Source: RYN-428 sp035695715 (GTDB taxonomy: Bacteria > Planctomycetota > Phycisphaerae > Tepidisphaerales > Tepidisphaeraceae). Taken from it: 21,011 nucleotides of DNA. The stretch lies in contig DASRRM010000225.1 of assembly GCA_035695715.1 (NCBI GenBank), positions 1 through 21,011 of the forward strand, read 5' to 3'. A program made the position numbers and the translations under genes. The notes below the pieces were generated by a model. It did no database searches and had not been told where the DNA came from. It saw only the letters and a list, made by a program, of their open reading frames with translations. Positions within the stretch are counted from its first letter, which is position 1. The number at the start of each line of letters is the position of its first letter. Of the stretch, positions 14,310 to 20,880 are shown one piece after another.

Positions 14310-14723
14310 TCACCTGATCATAATAACCGGTTGATTTGGGCGATCCGGATTGGGCATCAATCTACGTCCGGCGCAGTCTGCGAGCAGATCGAGTTTCTCC
14401 AAAACCGTTTGCCCGATCAGAACCTGATCGCCCAGCACGAGGGCCTCTTCGATTGTATCGCGACCCTGGATCTCGAACAAAACGCCGCTGGTGATGCCCA
14501 CGTCCTCGGTTCTTCCGTCCGCGTAGCGTGCCATCCGGCGAGCGCGAATTTCGAGGCCCAATTTCTGCACGATATGAACGGGAATGACTGACATGACCGC
14601 GCCCGTATCCACGACGGCTTCGATTTCCATCGATCGGGCTTTCCTACCCTTTTTGCCGCCCTTGGGCCGGACGACAGTGTCGGCAAGGTTGGTCAATCGC
14701 ACTTTTTCGCGAATTTCGCCCAT
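14310..14723 (-). CDS. Retropepsin-like (clan AA) aspartic protease
   Basis: 137 residues from ATG 14723, which has AGGA nine bases upstream. The in-frame ATG at 14801 is rejected because it would overlap the end of the preceding gene and adds a sequence of no character. The protein has one aspartic protease half: VVDTGAVMSVIP (37-48, with catalytic D39-T40-G41), a flap-like RYADGRTEDVG (66-76) and the second hydrophobic motif VLIGQTVLEKLDLLADC (101-117). One active-site motif in so short a chain means it must dimerise, like retroviral proteases. Single-domain enzymes of this type are common in planctomycetes and cyanobacteria, and their substrates are unknown. It follows an AF2212-like antitoxin gene by 38 bases. 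Confidence 0.82.
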   Translation of the reverse strand: MGEIREKVRLTNLADTVVRPKGGKKGRKARSMEIEAVVDTGAVMSVIPVHIVQKLGLEIRARRMARYADGRTEDVGITSGVLFEIQGRDTIEEALVLGDQVLIGQTVLEKLDLLADCAGRRLMPNPDRPNQPVIMIR

Positions 14724-14761
14724 GGTGCATTTCCTGCATAACCGTTTCCAGGTCGCCGCAC

Positions 14762-14989
14762 CTAGGGGTAATCGTAGACGTCCATTTCGGGCAGTTCCCA
14801 TTCCGGGGCGAAGGATTTAAGTCGACCCCGGAGATCCGCGGCTTGCGATGCGTCGATGCCACGATCAGCCAGGTCCACCTGGCCCGTTGACATGAAGGTT
14901 ACCACCACACGGGCTCCCTCGACGGCGACGGGAGTTTCGAGTAGTTCCACTCGTCCATTTCGGAAGATGCCCTCAACGGATTTGAGCAT
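14762..14989 (-). CDS. AF2212-like (DUF104) antitoxin-type small protein
   Basis: 75 residues. The start MLKSVEGIFRNGRVELLETP followed by a VEGARVVVTF strand is the compact beta fold of AF2212/DUF104-type antitoxins. The tail SFAPEWELPEMDVYDYP, with its W-x-x-PEMD-x-YD pattern, is the kind of extended acidic end by which antitoxins bind partner proteins. GAGG lies about five bases before ATG 14989. The gene starts 36 bases after the pdhC stop on the same strand and precedes the aspartic protease gene. In many genomes such a gene precedes a PIN or MazF-type toxin; here the partner is a protease. Confidence 0.7.
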   Translation of the reverse strand: MLKSVEGIFRNGRVELLETPVAVEGARVVVTFMSTGQVDLADRGIDASQAADLRGRLKSFAPEWELPEMDVYDYP

Positions 14990-15025
14990 AAGAACCTCAA
15001 TGTCAGTCTATGCAGCGATGACGCC

Positions 15026-16405
15026 TCACGCCAGCATCATCCCCGGCTCTTCCAGCAATCCCTTGAGCGTCCGCAGGAATTCAGCCGCCAACGCTCCATC
15101 GACCGCGCGATGATCGGCTGACATCGTCAGCGACATCATCGTGCGCGGGACGATCGCGTCGCCGCGAACGACGGCTCGCTTCTCCGCGCCGGCGACGGCC
15201 AGAATCGCCACTTCCGGCGGGTTGATGATGGCGCTGAATTCGCGCACGCCGAAGGTGCCGAGGTTGCTGATGGTGAAGGTTGCGCCTCGTCCTTCATCTT
15301 GCTTCAGTTTTTGGGCGCGGGCGCGTTTGATGAGGTCTTCGCTTCTTACGCGGATTTCCTTCAGGCCCATTTGATCGACCCCGCGAAGGACGGGGACGAT
15401 CAGGCCGTCGGGGATGGCGACGGCAATGCCGAGGTTCACGTCGCCGAATCGCGTGATGCCTTCGTCGCTCAGGTGCGCGTTCACTCCCGGGTGCTTTTGC
15501 AGGGCGACGGCGGCGGCCTTGGCGATAAAGTCGCTGATGGAGAGCTTGATGTTCTCGGCTTTGAGCAGTTCGTTCATCCGGCCGCGAAGGGTGGTCAACT
15601 CTTCGATGTCTACATCGACGGTGACATAGAAATGCGGGACGGTTTGTTTCGATTTTTGCAGAGCCTTCCCGATGGCGGCACGCATTTTCGTGAAGGGGAT
15701 CAACTCTTTTTCGCCGCGAGCGACTCGAACGGGAAGCTCGGCGGCGGCCTTGGCAGCCTGCTCGGCGGATTTGGCCGGGGCGGCTTTGGGTTGGAAGCTC
15801 ATCACGTCGCGCTGCACGACCCGGCCACCAGGGCCGGTGCCCGAAATCTGCGCGAGGTCAAACCCCTTGTCCGCCGCGATGCGCTTTGCCAGCGGCGATG
15901 CGAACACGCGATTGCCATGACCATTGCCATTGCCGGCCGGCAGCGGAGGGACGGGCGTGGGCGTTTGGCGCGTCGCGCCGTGGCCGATGTCGTCCGGTTC
16001 GTGAACTTCGCCCATACTGGCGGCGGCAAAGGTGCTGGGAGTCGGTGCGGCTGATGCCATCGCCGGTGCTTTGGCGGCGGGGGCCTTGGCTTCAACTTTG
16101 GCAACTGCGGGCGGAGCGGCTATTGCGCCGGCGGCAAACTGTTTCTTAACATCCGCCGGATTTTCGCTGCCCACCGCCAATGCCGCGATCGCCTGGCCCA
16201 CCGGCGCCTTCGCGCCTTCGGCCACCAGCAACACGGCCATCGTCCCCGCTTCAGACGATTCCATCTCCATTGTCGCCTTGTCGGTTTCAATGTCGGCAAT
16301 CACTTCGGTCGCTTTAACCTTGTCCCCCTCCTTCTTTCGCCATTTCACGACGGTTCCTTCCGTCATGGTGTCGGACAATTGCGGCATGGTGATGGGGAAA
16401 GGCAT
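15026..16405 (-). CDS. pdhC: Pyruvate dehydrogenase E2, dihydrolipoyl acetyltransferase
   Basis: 459 residues from ATG 16405, with GGAG seven bases upstream. An in-frame ATG at 16474 is rejected because the extra 23 residues are translated repeat. Domains are: lipoyl domain 1-80 (ETDKATMEME, K43 lipoylated), Ala/Pro-rich linker, peripheral subunit-binding domain about 167-202 (ASPLAKRIAADKG, then GTGPGGRVVQRDV), second linker, and the catalytic acyltransferase domain about 233-459 with the trimer active site DHRAVDG (431-437, H432 and D436). It moves the acetyl group from E1 via lipoate to CoA and forms the core of the complex. The lipoyl domain closely resembles that of the E3 in this window. 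Confidence 0.96.
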   Translation of the reverse strand: MPFPITMPQLSDTMTEGTVVKWRKKEGDKVKATEVIADIETDKATMEMESSEAGTMAVLLVAEGAKAPVGQAIAALAVGSENPADVKKQFAAGAIAAPPAVAKVEAKAPAAKAPAMASAAPTPSTFAAASMGEVHEPDDIGHGATRQTPTPVPPLPAGNGNGHGNRVFASPLAKRIAADKGFDLAQISGTGPGGRVVQRDVMSFQPKAAPAKSAEQAAKAAAELPVRVARGEKELIPFTKMRAAIGKALQKSKQTVPHFYVTVDVDIEELTTLRGRMNELLKAENIKLSISDFIAKAAAVALQKHPGVNAHLSDEGITRFGDVNLGIAVAIPDGLIVPVLRGVDQMGLKEIRVRSEDLIKRARAQKLKQDEGRGATFTISNLGTFGVREFSAIINPPEVAILAVAGAEKRAVVRGDAIVPRTMMSLTMSADHRAVDGALAAEFLRTLKGLLEEPGMMLA

Positions 16406-16415
16406 GGGAGGCTCC

Positions 16416-16490
16416 GAATGAGGAGTGAAGAATGCAGAATGCAGAATGCAGAATGAAGAATGGCAATTCCTCATTCTTCACTCTTCATTG
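16416..16490. repeat. 7-bp GAATGCA tandem array within an inverted repeat
   Basis: AATGCAG repeats three times from 16431, followed by AATGAAG and AATGG (to about 16462). The array is enclosed by 18-bp inverted arms 16417-16434 and 16472-16489 with one mismatch. It nearly fills the 88-bp gap between pdhB and pdhC. Related words occur at 1465-1568. Confidence 0.8.
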
Positions 16491-16493
16491 AGT

Positions 16494-17480
16494 TCAGCGA
16501 TAGCACACTTCCTTCACAGCCGACACGATCCGGTCCACGCTGGGCATCATGGCTTCTTCCATGTAGTGGTTAAAGGGGACGGGAATCTCGTCGCTGTGAA
16601 CGTATTTGATGGGGGCGTCGAGGTAATCAAAGCACGGCTCCTGGATTTTGTAGAGGATGCCGGAGCCCATGCCGCAATATCCCCAGTCTTCGTCGACGAT
16701 GACGCAGCGGTTGGTTTTCTTGATGGAGTTAACGATGGTTTGCGTGTCGAGCGGGCGAAGCGTGCGCAGGTCGATCAGCTCAACATCAATGCCATGATCT
16801 TTCACCAGCGCATCGACCGCCGCCCGCACAACGCGCTGCAGCGGCCGGCCATAGCTGATGACGGTGACGGCGCTGCCTTGCCTTTCGACATTGGCAACGC
16901 CCAGCGGCAGCGTGTAGTCGCTGCTGTCAGGAACATCGCCCTTTTCATTCAGCATCTTCTCCGATTCCAGGAAGATGACCGGATCGTCGCAACGAATGGC
17001 GCTCTTGAGCAGTCCCTTGCCTTCGGCGGGGGTACTGGGCGCCACGACGATCAATCCCGGAATGCGGGCGTAGATCGATTCGACGCGATGGCTGTGAGTT
17101 GCGCCAAGCTGGTGGGCGATGCCGTTGCCGCCGCGAAAAACCATGGGGATTTTGAACTGCCCGCCGGACATATAGCGGATATTGGCGGCGTTGTTCACAA
17201 GTTGATCGAGGCAGACCAGCGTGAACGACCAGCTCATGAATTCGATGATGGGCCGCAGCCCGGTCATGGCCGCCCCAACGCCCAGCCCGGCAAAGCCGGT
17301 CTCACTGATGGGCGTATCGATCACCCGGCGCGGGCCGAAACGATCTAGCATCCCTTCGGATACTTTGTATGCGCCGTTGTACTGAGCGACTTCCTCGCCC
17401 ATGAGAAAGACGTTCTCATCGCGGTCCATCTCTTCGACCATCGCGGCGCGGAGAGCATGTCGGAATTGCATTTCTGGCAT
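16494..17480 (-). CDS. pdhB: Pyruvate dehydrogenase E1 beta subunit
   Basis: 328 residues, the usual length for E1 beta. It contains MGEEVAQYNGAYKVSEG (27-43), the thiamine-activating glutamate in TPISETGFAGLGVGAA (E60), IEFMSWSFTLVCLDQLVNNAA (79-99) and the GATHSH active-site region (126-131, H129). The C-terminal domain (about 195-325) closes the heterotetramer with E1 alpha. With PdhA it decarboxylates pyruvate and passes the acetyl group to lipoyl-E2. Sequence style matches mitochondrial/alphaproteobacterial-type PDH more than acetoin dehydrogenase. No Shine-Dalgarno is evident before ATG 17480; the gene may depend on translation from the small gene upstream, 48 bp away. Confidence 0.95.
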   Translation of the reverse strand: MPEMQFRHALRAAMVEEMDRDENVFLMGEEVAQYNGAYKVSEGMLDRFGPRRVIDTPISETGFAGLGVGAAMTGLRPIIEFMSWSFTLVCLDQLVNNAANIRYMSGGQFKIPMVFRGGNGIAHQLGATHSHRVESIYARIPGLIVVAPSTPAEGKGLLKSAIRCDDPVIFLESEKMLNEKGDVPDSSDYTLPLGVANVERQGSAVTVISYGRPLQRVVRAAVDALVKDHGIDVELIDLRTLRPLDTQTIVNSIKKTNRCVIVDEDWGYCGMGSGILYKIQEPCFDYLDAPIKYVHSDEIPVPFNHYMEEAMMPSVDRIVSAVKEVCYR

Positions 17481-17528
17481 AAAAATCAGTCGTTGGTGTT
17501 TTGGCTAAGCAATCGTCTTCCCGGCAAA

Positions 17529-17774
17529 TCAGACCCTCTCATGCACATGTACCGCCGTTATCTGATTCTTCCGCACCAGTTGTATGCCTTGCCTCGGCAT
17601 GATCAACACAAGGGCTGTATGACCAATCGCCAATTGAAGGGACTCGTGGAATGCCATCCCGGGATCGGTAATCGGATAGCGATCACCGCTTGTAAAAATC
17701 AGCGAAAAAGGTACGAACGGATCGGCGCTCATCCACTTTTGCAGTTCCGCGTCAAATTTAAGTTCTTCCGGCAT
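17529..17774 (-). CDS. Unknown 81-residue protein inside the PDH operon
   Basis: The start is ATG 17774, preceded by GAGGGG that overlaps the pdhA stop codon, a strong sign of co-translation. The product begins MPEELKFDAELQKWMSADP and contains PFVPFSLIFTSGDRYPITDP, then an alternating strand pattern ending in QLVRKNQITAVHVHE. The PFxPFxL-x-x-x-SGDRYxI-x-x-P core resembles a widespread but uncharacterised planctomycete small-protein family with a compact all-beta look (recognition from memory). It has no membrane segment or signal peptide. Its place between pdhA and pdhB is unusual and could mean a PDH-related role or merely an insertion. Confidence 0.7.
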   Translation of the reverse strand: MPEELKFDAELQKWMSADPFVPFSLIFTSGDRYPITDPGMAFHESLQLAIGHTALVLIMPRQGIQLVRKNQITAVHVHERV

Positions 17775-17781
17775 AGTCCCC

Positions 17782-18906
17782 TCACTTCGGCTGATACGGA
17801 TACACCTCCGCCAGCACGTCATTAAAGCGGTCTTCCAATGGCGGATGCGGGTCGTTCTCCGCCTGGACGATGGCCTCTTCCACCTCTTGATTCACCTGCG
17901 CTTCCATTGCGTCGGCTTGAAGGTCGTTGATCACGCCGGCTTCGCTCAGGCGCGAGCGGTAAATCGTAATCGGGTCGCGCGATTTGGCTTTTTCCAATTC
18001 CTCTTTGGCGCGATATTTCATCGCGTCCGACATCGAATGCCCGCGGAAGCGGTAGGTGTTGGCCACGATATAGCTCGGCCCTTCGCCGGCCCGGGCGCGA
18101 TCGACGGCTTTGCCGAACTCGCGAATTACCGTGTCCACATCGTTTCCATCGACGTTCCAGTGCGGCATGTTGTAGCCCGAGCCGCGCTGAGCGAGATCGC
18201 GCTCGGCGCTGGATCGCTCGACCTGCGTGCCCATTGCCACGCCATTGTTTTCAACCACGAAGATGCAGGGAAGTTTATAGAGGCTGGCAAGGTTAAGTGA
18301 TTCGTTGTGTGAGCCTTGGTTGATTGCGCCATCACCCATGAAGGTAAAGGTGACGCCTCCGGTTTTTTTGTAGGATTGGGTGAAGGCCATCCCGATGCCC
18401 AGGGGAAGTTGCCCGCCAACGATGCCATGCCCGCCCATGTTATGGGCCTCGGCGTCGAACAGATGCATCGACCCGCCCTTGCCCTTGGAGCAACCGGTGG
18501 CCTTGCCAAACAATTCGGCCATTGCCGCCCGCGGCGACATGCCCATCGCCAGACTTGCGCCATGGCACCGATAGCCGGTAACCAGATAGTCCCGGTTTTT
18601 GTCGAACAGGGCCGAGGTTCCAGCCGCAATCGCTTCCTGGCCCGAATAGAGATGGCAAAATCCGCCGATCTTCAATTCCTTGGTGCCGTCGGCAAGCGTT
18701 CTGGGGTTCGAGTATTCGACGTAAGTGCGTTCTTCAAACCGACGTATGAGCATCATCATCCGCAGCCGGGCGAGGGCGGCCTGGCGTTCGGCGGGGGAAA
18801 CCTGCCCTGAGCCTGTCGAAGGCGCTTGCCCTGAGCCGTTGCTGGCGGCCCCGTTTACATTCTTCTTAATGGTCGCTCGCGCTGCTACATCGTCGGTTAC
18901 GGTCAT
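17782..18906 (-). CDS. pdhA: Pyruvate dehydrogenase E1 alpha subunit
   Basis: 374 residues from ATG 18906, which has GGAG six bases upstream. ATGs at 18918 and 18924 are in frame but worse placed. The thiamine pyrophosphate motif runs from MGDGAINQG (190-198) to VVENN (217-221). GGFCHLYSGQEA (81-92) and YRCHGASLAMG (112-122) form the active site, and TYRFRGHSMSDAMKYR (284-299) is the phosphorylation-loop region. MGTQVERSSAE resembles the mitochondrial E1 alpha, favouring pyruvate as substrate. Residues 23-35 (NGSGQAPSTGSGQ) are encoded by a dispersed repeat (18803-18837). It heads the PDH operon with its own candidate promoter. Confidence 0.96.
   Translation of the reverse strand: MTVTDDVAARATIKKNVNGAASNGSGQAPSTGSGQVSPAERQAALARLRMMMLIRRFEERTYVEYSNPRTLADGTKELKIGGFCHLYSGQEAIAAGTSALFDKNRDYLVTGYRCHGASLAMGMSPRAAMAELFGKATGCSKGKGGSMHLFDAEAHNMGGHGIVGGQLPLGIGMAFTQSYKKTGGVTFTFMGDGAINQGSHNESLNLASLYKLPCIFVVENNGVAMGTQVERSSAERDLAQRGSGYNMPHWNVDGNDVDTVIREFGKAVDRARAGEGPSYIVANTYRFRGHSMSDAMKYRAKEELEKAKSRDPITIYRSRLSEAGVINDLQADAMEAQVNQEVEEAIVQAENDPHPPLEDRFNDVLAEVYPYQPK
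18803..18837. repeat. CCTGAGCCTGTCGAAGG-type repeat within pdhA
   Basis: TGCCCTGAGCC occurs twice (18803-18813 and 18827-18837) with TGTCGAAGGCGCT between. This word (GCCCTGAGCCTGTCGAAGG) is a very widespread dispersed bacterial repeat. Here it lies in frame in the flexible N-terminal region of E1 alpha. Confidence 0.75.
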
Positions 18907-18942
18907 GTAATGCTCCATGAACATGAACTGCTGGCTGGGTGA

Positions 18943-18971
18943 AGTGTAGAGCTTTTCCCCAAATGCTTCAA
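18943..18971 (-). promoter_or_regulatory. Candidate promoter of the pdh operon
   Basis: On the minus strand TTGAAG (18966-18971) and TACACT (18943-18948) are separated by exactly 17 bases. Transcription would begin near 18936, giving a leader of about 30 bases to the pdhA start at 18906. This is the best sigma70-type match in the window. Confidence 0.5.
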
Positions 18972-19020
18972 CACCGCAAATCGCCCGTCAAAGATCGGCA
19001 ACCCACCCGCCCGGCTCAAC

Positions 19021-19038
19021 GCGGCGATCCATCGCCGC
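19021..19038. promoter_or_regulatory. Possible operator: 18-bp near-palindrome upstream of the pdh promoter
   Basis: GCGGCGAT (19021-19028), CC, then ATCGCCGC (19031-19038) is a perfect 8-bp inverted repeat with a two-base centre, about 50 bp upstream of the candidate -35 box. The compact symmetry is typical of dimeric regulator binding sites. It is not a known PdhR site. Confidence 0.3.
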
Positions 19039-19088
19039 CTTACCTTCGTTACCTTATCGGACCGAAGGCGAAAAGTAGACACGGGAGG

Positions 19089-19347
19089 GGAGAATAAGTT
19101 GACAGTAGGCAGCAGGCAGAAAGACCTTGCGCGGTTTCGCGCTACCGGCATACTGAAACACTTACTCTGCGCGGCCTCTGCTGCAACCAAATGCACGCGC
19201 CAAGACCGCCAAGAAGCCAAGAATGCCAAGACAGAACTAATTTTTTTCTTGGCGCTCTTGGCCGCTTGGCGGTCTTGGCGCAAAATTCTTGTCAGGAAAA
19301 CAAGATTCGCGAGGATAACCATTCTGCCTACTGCCTACGTATTCTCC
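19089..19347. repeat. Nested inverted repeat: GTAGGCAG outer arms, GCCAAG inner arms
   Basis: Outer arms: GGAGAATA (19089 onward) with TATTCTCC (19340-19347), and GTAGGCAGCAGGCAGA (19105-19120) with its complement 19323-19338 (15 of 16). Inner arms: 19197-19231 and 19247-19281, 35 bp with four mismatches, starting GCGCCAAGACCGCCAAG. The inner GCCAAG array resembles that at 6074-6168. The block starts shortly after the gap stop codon. Confidence 0.8.
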
Positions 19348-19370
19348 TTCCGCCTACTCATTTCCGCTGC

Positions 19371-20402
19371 CTACTTCACCAACCCATCCTTCTTCCCCAT
19401 CACCGTCATCAAATCAATGACGCGGTTGGAATAGCCCCATTCATTATCGTACCAGCTCACCACCTTGAAGAAGTTGGCGTTCAATTCGATGCCGGCGCCC
19501 GCGTCGAAGATGCTGCTGCGCGGGTCGTGAATGAAATCGCTCGACACCACCTCTTCATTGGTGTAGCCAAGGATACCCTTCAGCTCGCCCTCGGCGGCGG
19601 ACTTCATGGCGGCGCAGATTTCCTTGTAGCTCGTCGACTTGGCCGTCTTAAACGTCAGGTCGACCACCGACACATCCGCCAGCGGAACCCGGAACGCCAT
19701 GCCGGTCAGCTTTCCCTTAAGCTGCGGCAGCACCAGCGCCACGGCTTTTGCCGCGCCGGTGCCGCTGGGGATGACGTTTTGTTGCGCTCCGCGGCCGCCG
19801 CGCCAGTCCTTGCCGCCCTTGCTTGGGCCGTCGACGGTGAGCTGTGTCGCGGTTGTCGCATGCACCGTGGTCATCAATCCCTCGGCCAGGCCGAAGTTAT
19901 CGTCGATCACCTTGGCGATCGGGGCCAGACAGTTGGTGGTGCAGGAGGCGTTGGAGACGACTTTGTGGGCTGCGGGGTCATATTTCTTTTCATTGACGCC
20001 GATGAGCAGCGTGGGGACTTTTTCCGGCTCCTTGGTGGGGGCGGAAATCACCACGCGCTTGGCGCCGGCTTTCAAATGGTTTTCAGCGCCGGCGTAATCG
20101 GTGAACAAGCCGGTCGATTCCACGACATAATCCGCCTCCAGCTTGCCCCAGGGAAGCTCGGCCGGATTCTTCACCGAGAGGCAGGGATAATGTTTGCCAT
20201 CCACGATGATGCCGTTCTCATCATGGCCGATTTTTCCCTTGAACATGCCATGGGTGGAATCATACTTGAGGAGATAGGCGAGGTAGTCGGGCTTGACCAG
20301 GTCATTGATGCCGACGAATTGGATATTGGGATTTTCCAGGCCTGCGCGAAAGACCAGCCGACCGATGCGTCCGAACCCGTTAATTGCCACCTTGAGGGCC
20401 AT
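19371..20402 (-). CDS. gap: Glyceraldehyde-3-phosphate dehydrogenase
   Basis: 343 residues from ATG 20402, which has GGAG eight bases upstream; the in-frame ATG at 20459 is rejected because it only adds a poor leader. The NAD-binding start MALKVAINGFGRIGRLVFRA and D34 in GINDL (NAD-specific type) are followed by the active site SNASCTTNC (150-158, C154), the base H181 in TVHATTATQ and the conserved FRVPLADVSVVDLT. This is phosphorylating GAPDH of glycolysis/gluconeogenesis, a cytoplasmic tetramer. The stop TAG (19373-19371) is the first part of a TAGGCAG repeat word. It lies upstream of the pdh operon on the same strand but is separated by 464 bp with a promoter. Confidence 0.97.
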   Translation of the reverse strand: MALKVAINGFGRIGRLVFRAGLENPNIQFVGINDLVKPDYLAYLLKYDSTHGMFKGKIGHDENGIIVDGKHYPCLSVKNPAELPWGKLEADYVVESTGLFTDYAGAENHLKAGAKRVVISAPTKEPEKVPTLLIGVNEKKYDPAAHKVVSNASCTTNCLAPIAKVIDDNFGLAEGLMTTVHATTATQLTVDGPSKGGKDWRGGRGAQQNVIPSGTGAAKAVALVLPQLKGKLTGMAFRVPLADVSVVDLTFKTAKSTSYKEICAAMKSAAEGELKGILGYTNEEVVSSDFIHDPRSSIFDAGAGIELNANFFKVVSWYDNEWGYSNRVIDLMTVMGKKDGLVK

Positions 20403-20498
20403 TGCGGTTGCTCCGTGATAAAAGTGAAAAAATGCAGGCCGCCCGCTCCAAAAGCGCAAGGCTTTGGAATCGGTGTCGCATTTTAGCTAATTATTGGA

Positions 20499-20529
20499 GG
20501 TTTTCCGCATGCGACGACGCGGGAAAACC
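20499..20529. promoter_or_regulatory. Hairpin upstream of gap
   Basis: GGTTTTCC (20499-20506) pairs perfectly with GGAAAACC (20522-20529), extended by GC/GC with one bulged G, around a 10-base loop. It lies about 100 bp upstream of the gap start codon, near a candidate -10 TAAAAT. It could be an operator or the terminator of a gene outside the window. Confidence 0.25.
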
Positions 20530-20530
20530 G

Positions 20531-20797
20531 CTATTGGCGGCCTGGCACGAAAGTTCGCCGACGATAGGGCGATGCGGGAGGCGTGTCAAGATTGCCGGGG
20601 TGTGGTTTGAGTCCGAGTTGGTTGTTGCCCGGGACGCGGGTGATGATGCCGGCCGGCTGCATCACTGCTTCGGGTGGCACAGGGTCGCGGTCCTCCGAGA
20701 CCCTCTGTTTATCGGCTGGCACAGGTTTCAGAGTACCGCTACCTGTATTAATGTTGCGCGTAATCCTCGCGCGGCGCGACGAATTCTCAAACCGCAA
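20531..20797 (-). CDS. Weak open frame, possible small gene or gene remnant
   Basis: 88 residues, no recognised domain. The middle part (PVPPEAVMQPAGIITRVPGN and onward) uses codons with mostly G or C in third position, like the real genes here, which is why it is listed. The N-terminal part overlaps the GCAAAG repeat zone, so any true start must be internal, and no clear ribosome binding site was found. It may be the C-terminal remnant of a lost gene or chance. Confidence 0.2.
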   Translation of the reverse strand: MRFENSSRRARITRNINTGSGTLKPVPADKQRVSEDRDPVPPEAVMQPAGIITRVPGNNQLGLKPHPGNLDTPPASPYRRRTFVPGRQ

Positions 20798-20880
20798 AGG
20801 CGCAAAGAGCGCAAAGCGGACGCAAAGAAGAAAAACGAAGAGGGGAACAGCTTCGATTGCAAAATCCGTGCTTTGCGTCC
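20793..20880. repeat. CGCAAAG array with inverted arm
   Basis: CGCAAAG occurs four times within about 35 bases (from 20793 to 20827). GGACGCAAAG (20818-20827) has a perfect inverted partner CTTTGCGTCC at 20871-20880, so the block can fold into a stem with a 43-base loop. It is the same style of repeat as the GCCAAG arrays at 6074 and 19197, with a different word. Confidence 0.7.

Larger units (their letters stand above)
18907..19370. other. Intergenic region between gap and pdhA
   Basis: A 464-bp gap. It holds the pdhA promoter (18943-18971), an 18-bp near-palindrome (19021-19038) and a nested inverted repeat (19089-19347). Open frames in the repeat part translate to low-complexity peptides such as LASWRSW and are not genes. 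Confidence 0.6.

Noticed and set aside
15299..16054. Plus-strand frame opposite pdhC
   Set aside because: Antisense to the E2 coding region, low-complexity product, no ribosome binding site or recognisable domain.
16431..16462. Possible CRISPR array
   Set aside because: The repeats are 7-bp tandem units without spacers, and no cas gene is in the window.
19191..20486. Plus-strand frame of about 431 codons opposite gap
   Set aside because: It begins within the GCCAAG repeat and runs antisense to GAPDH, whose active-site motifs are unambiguous on the other strand.
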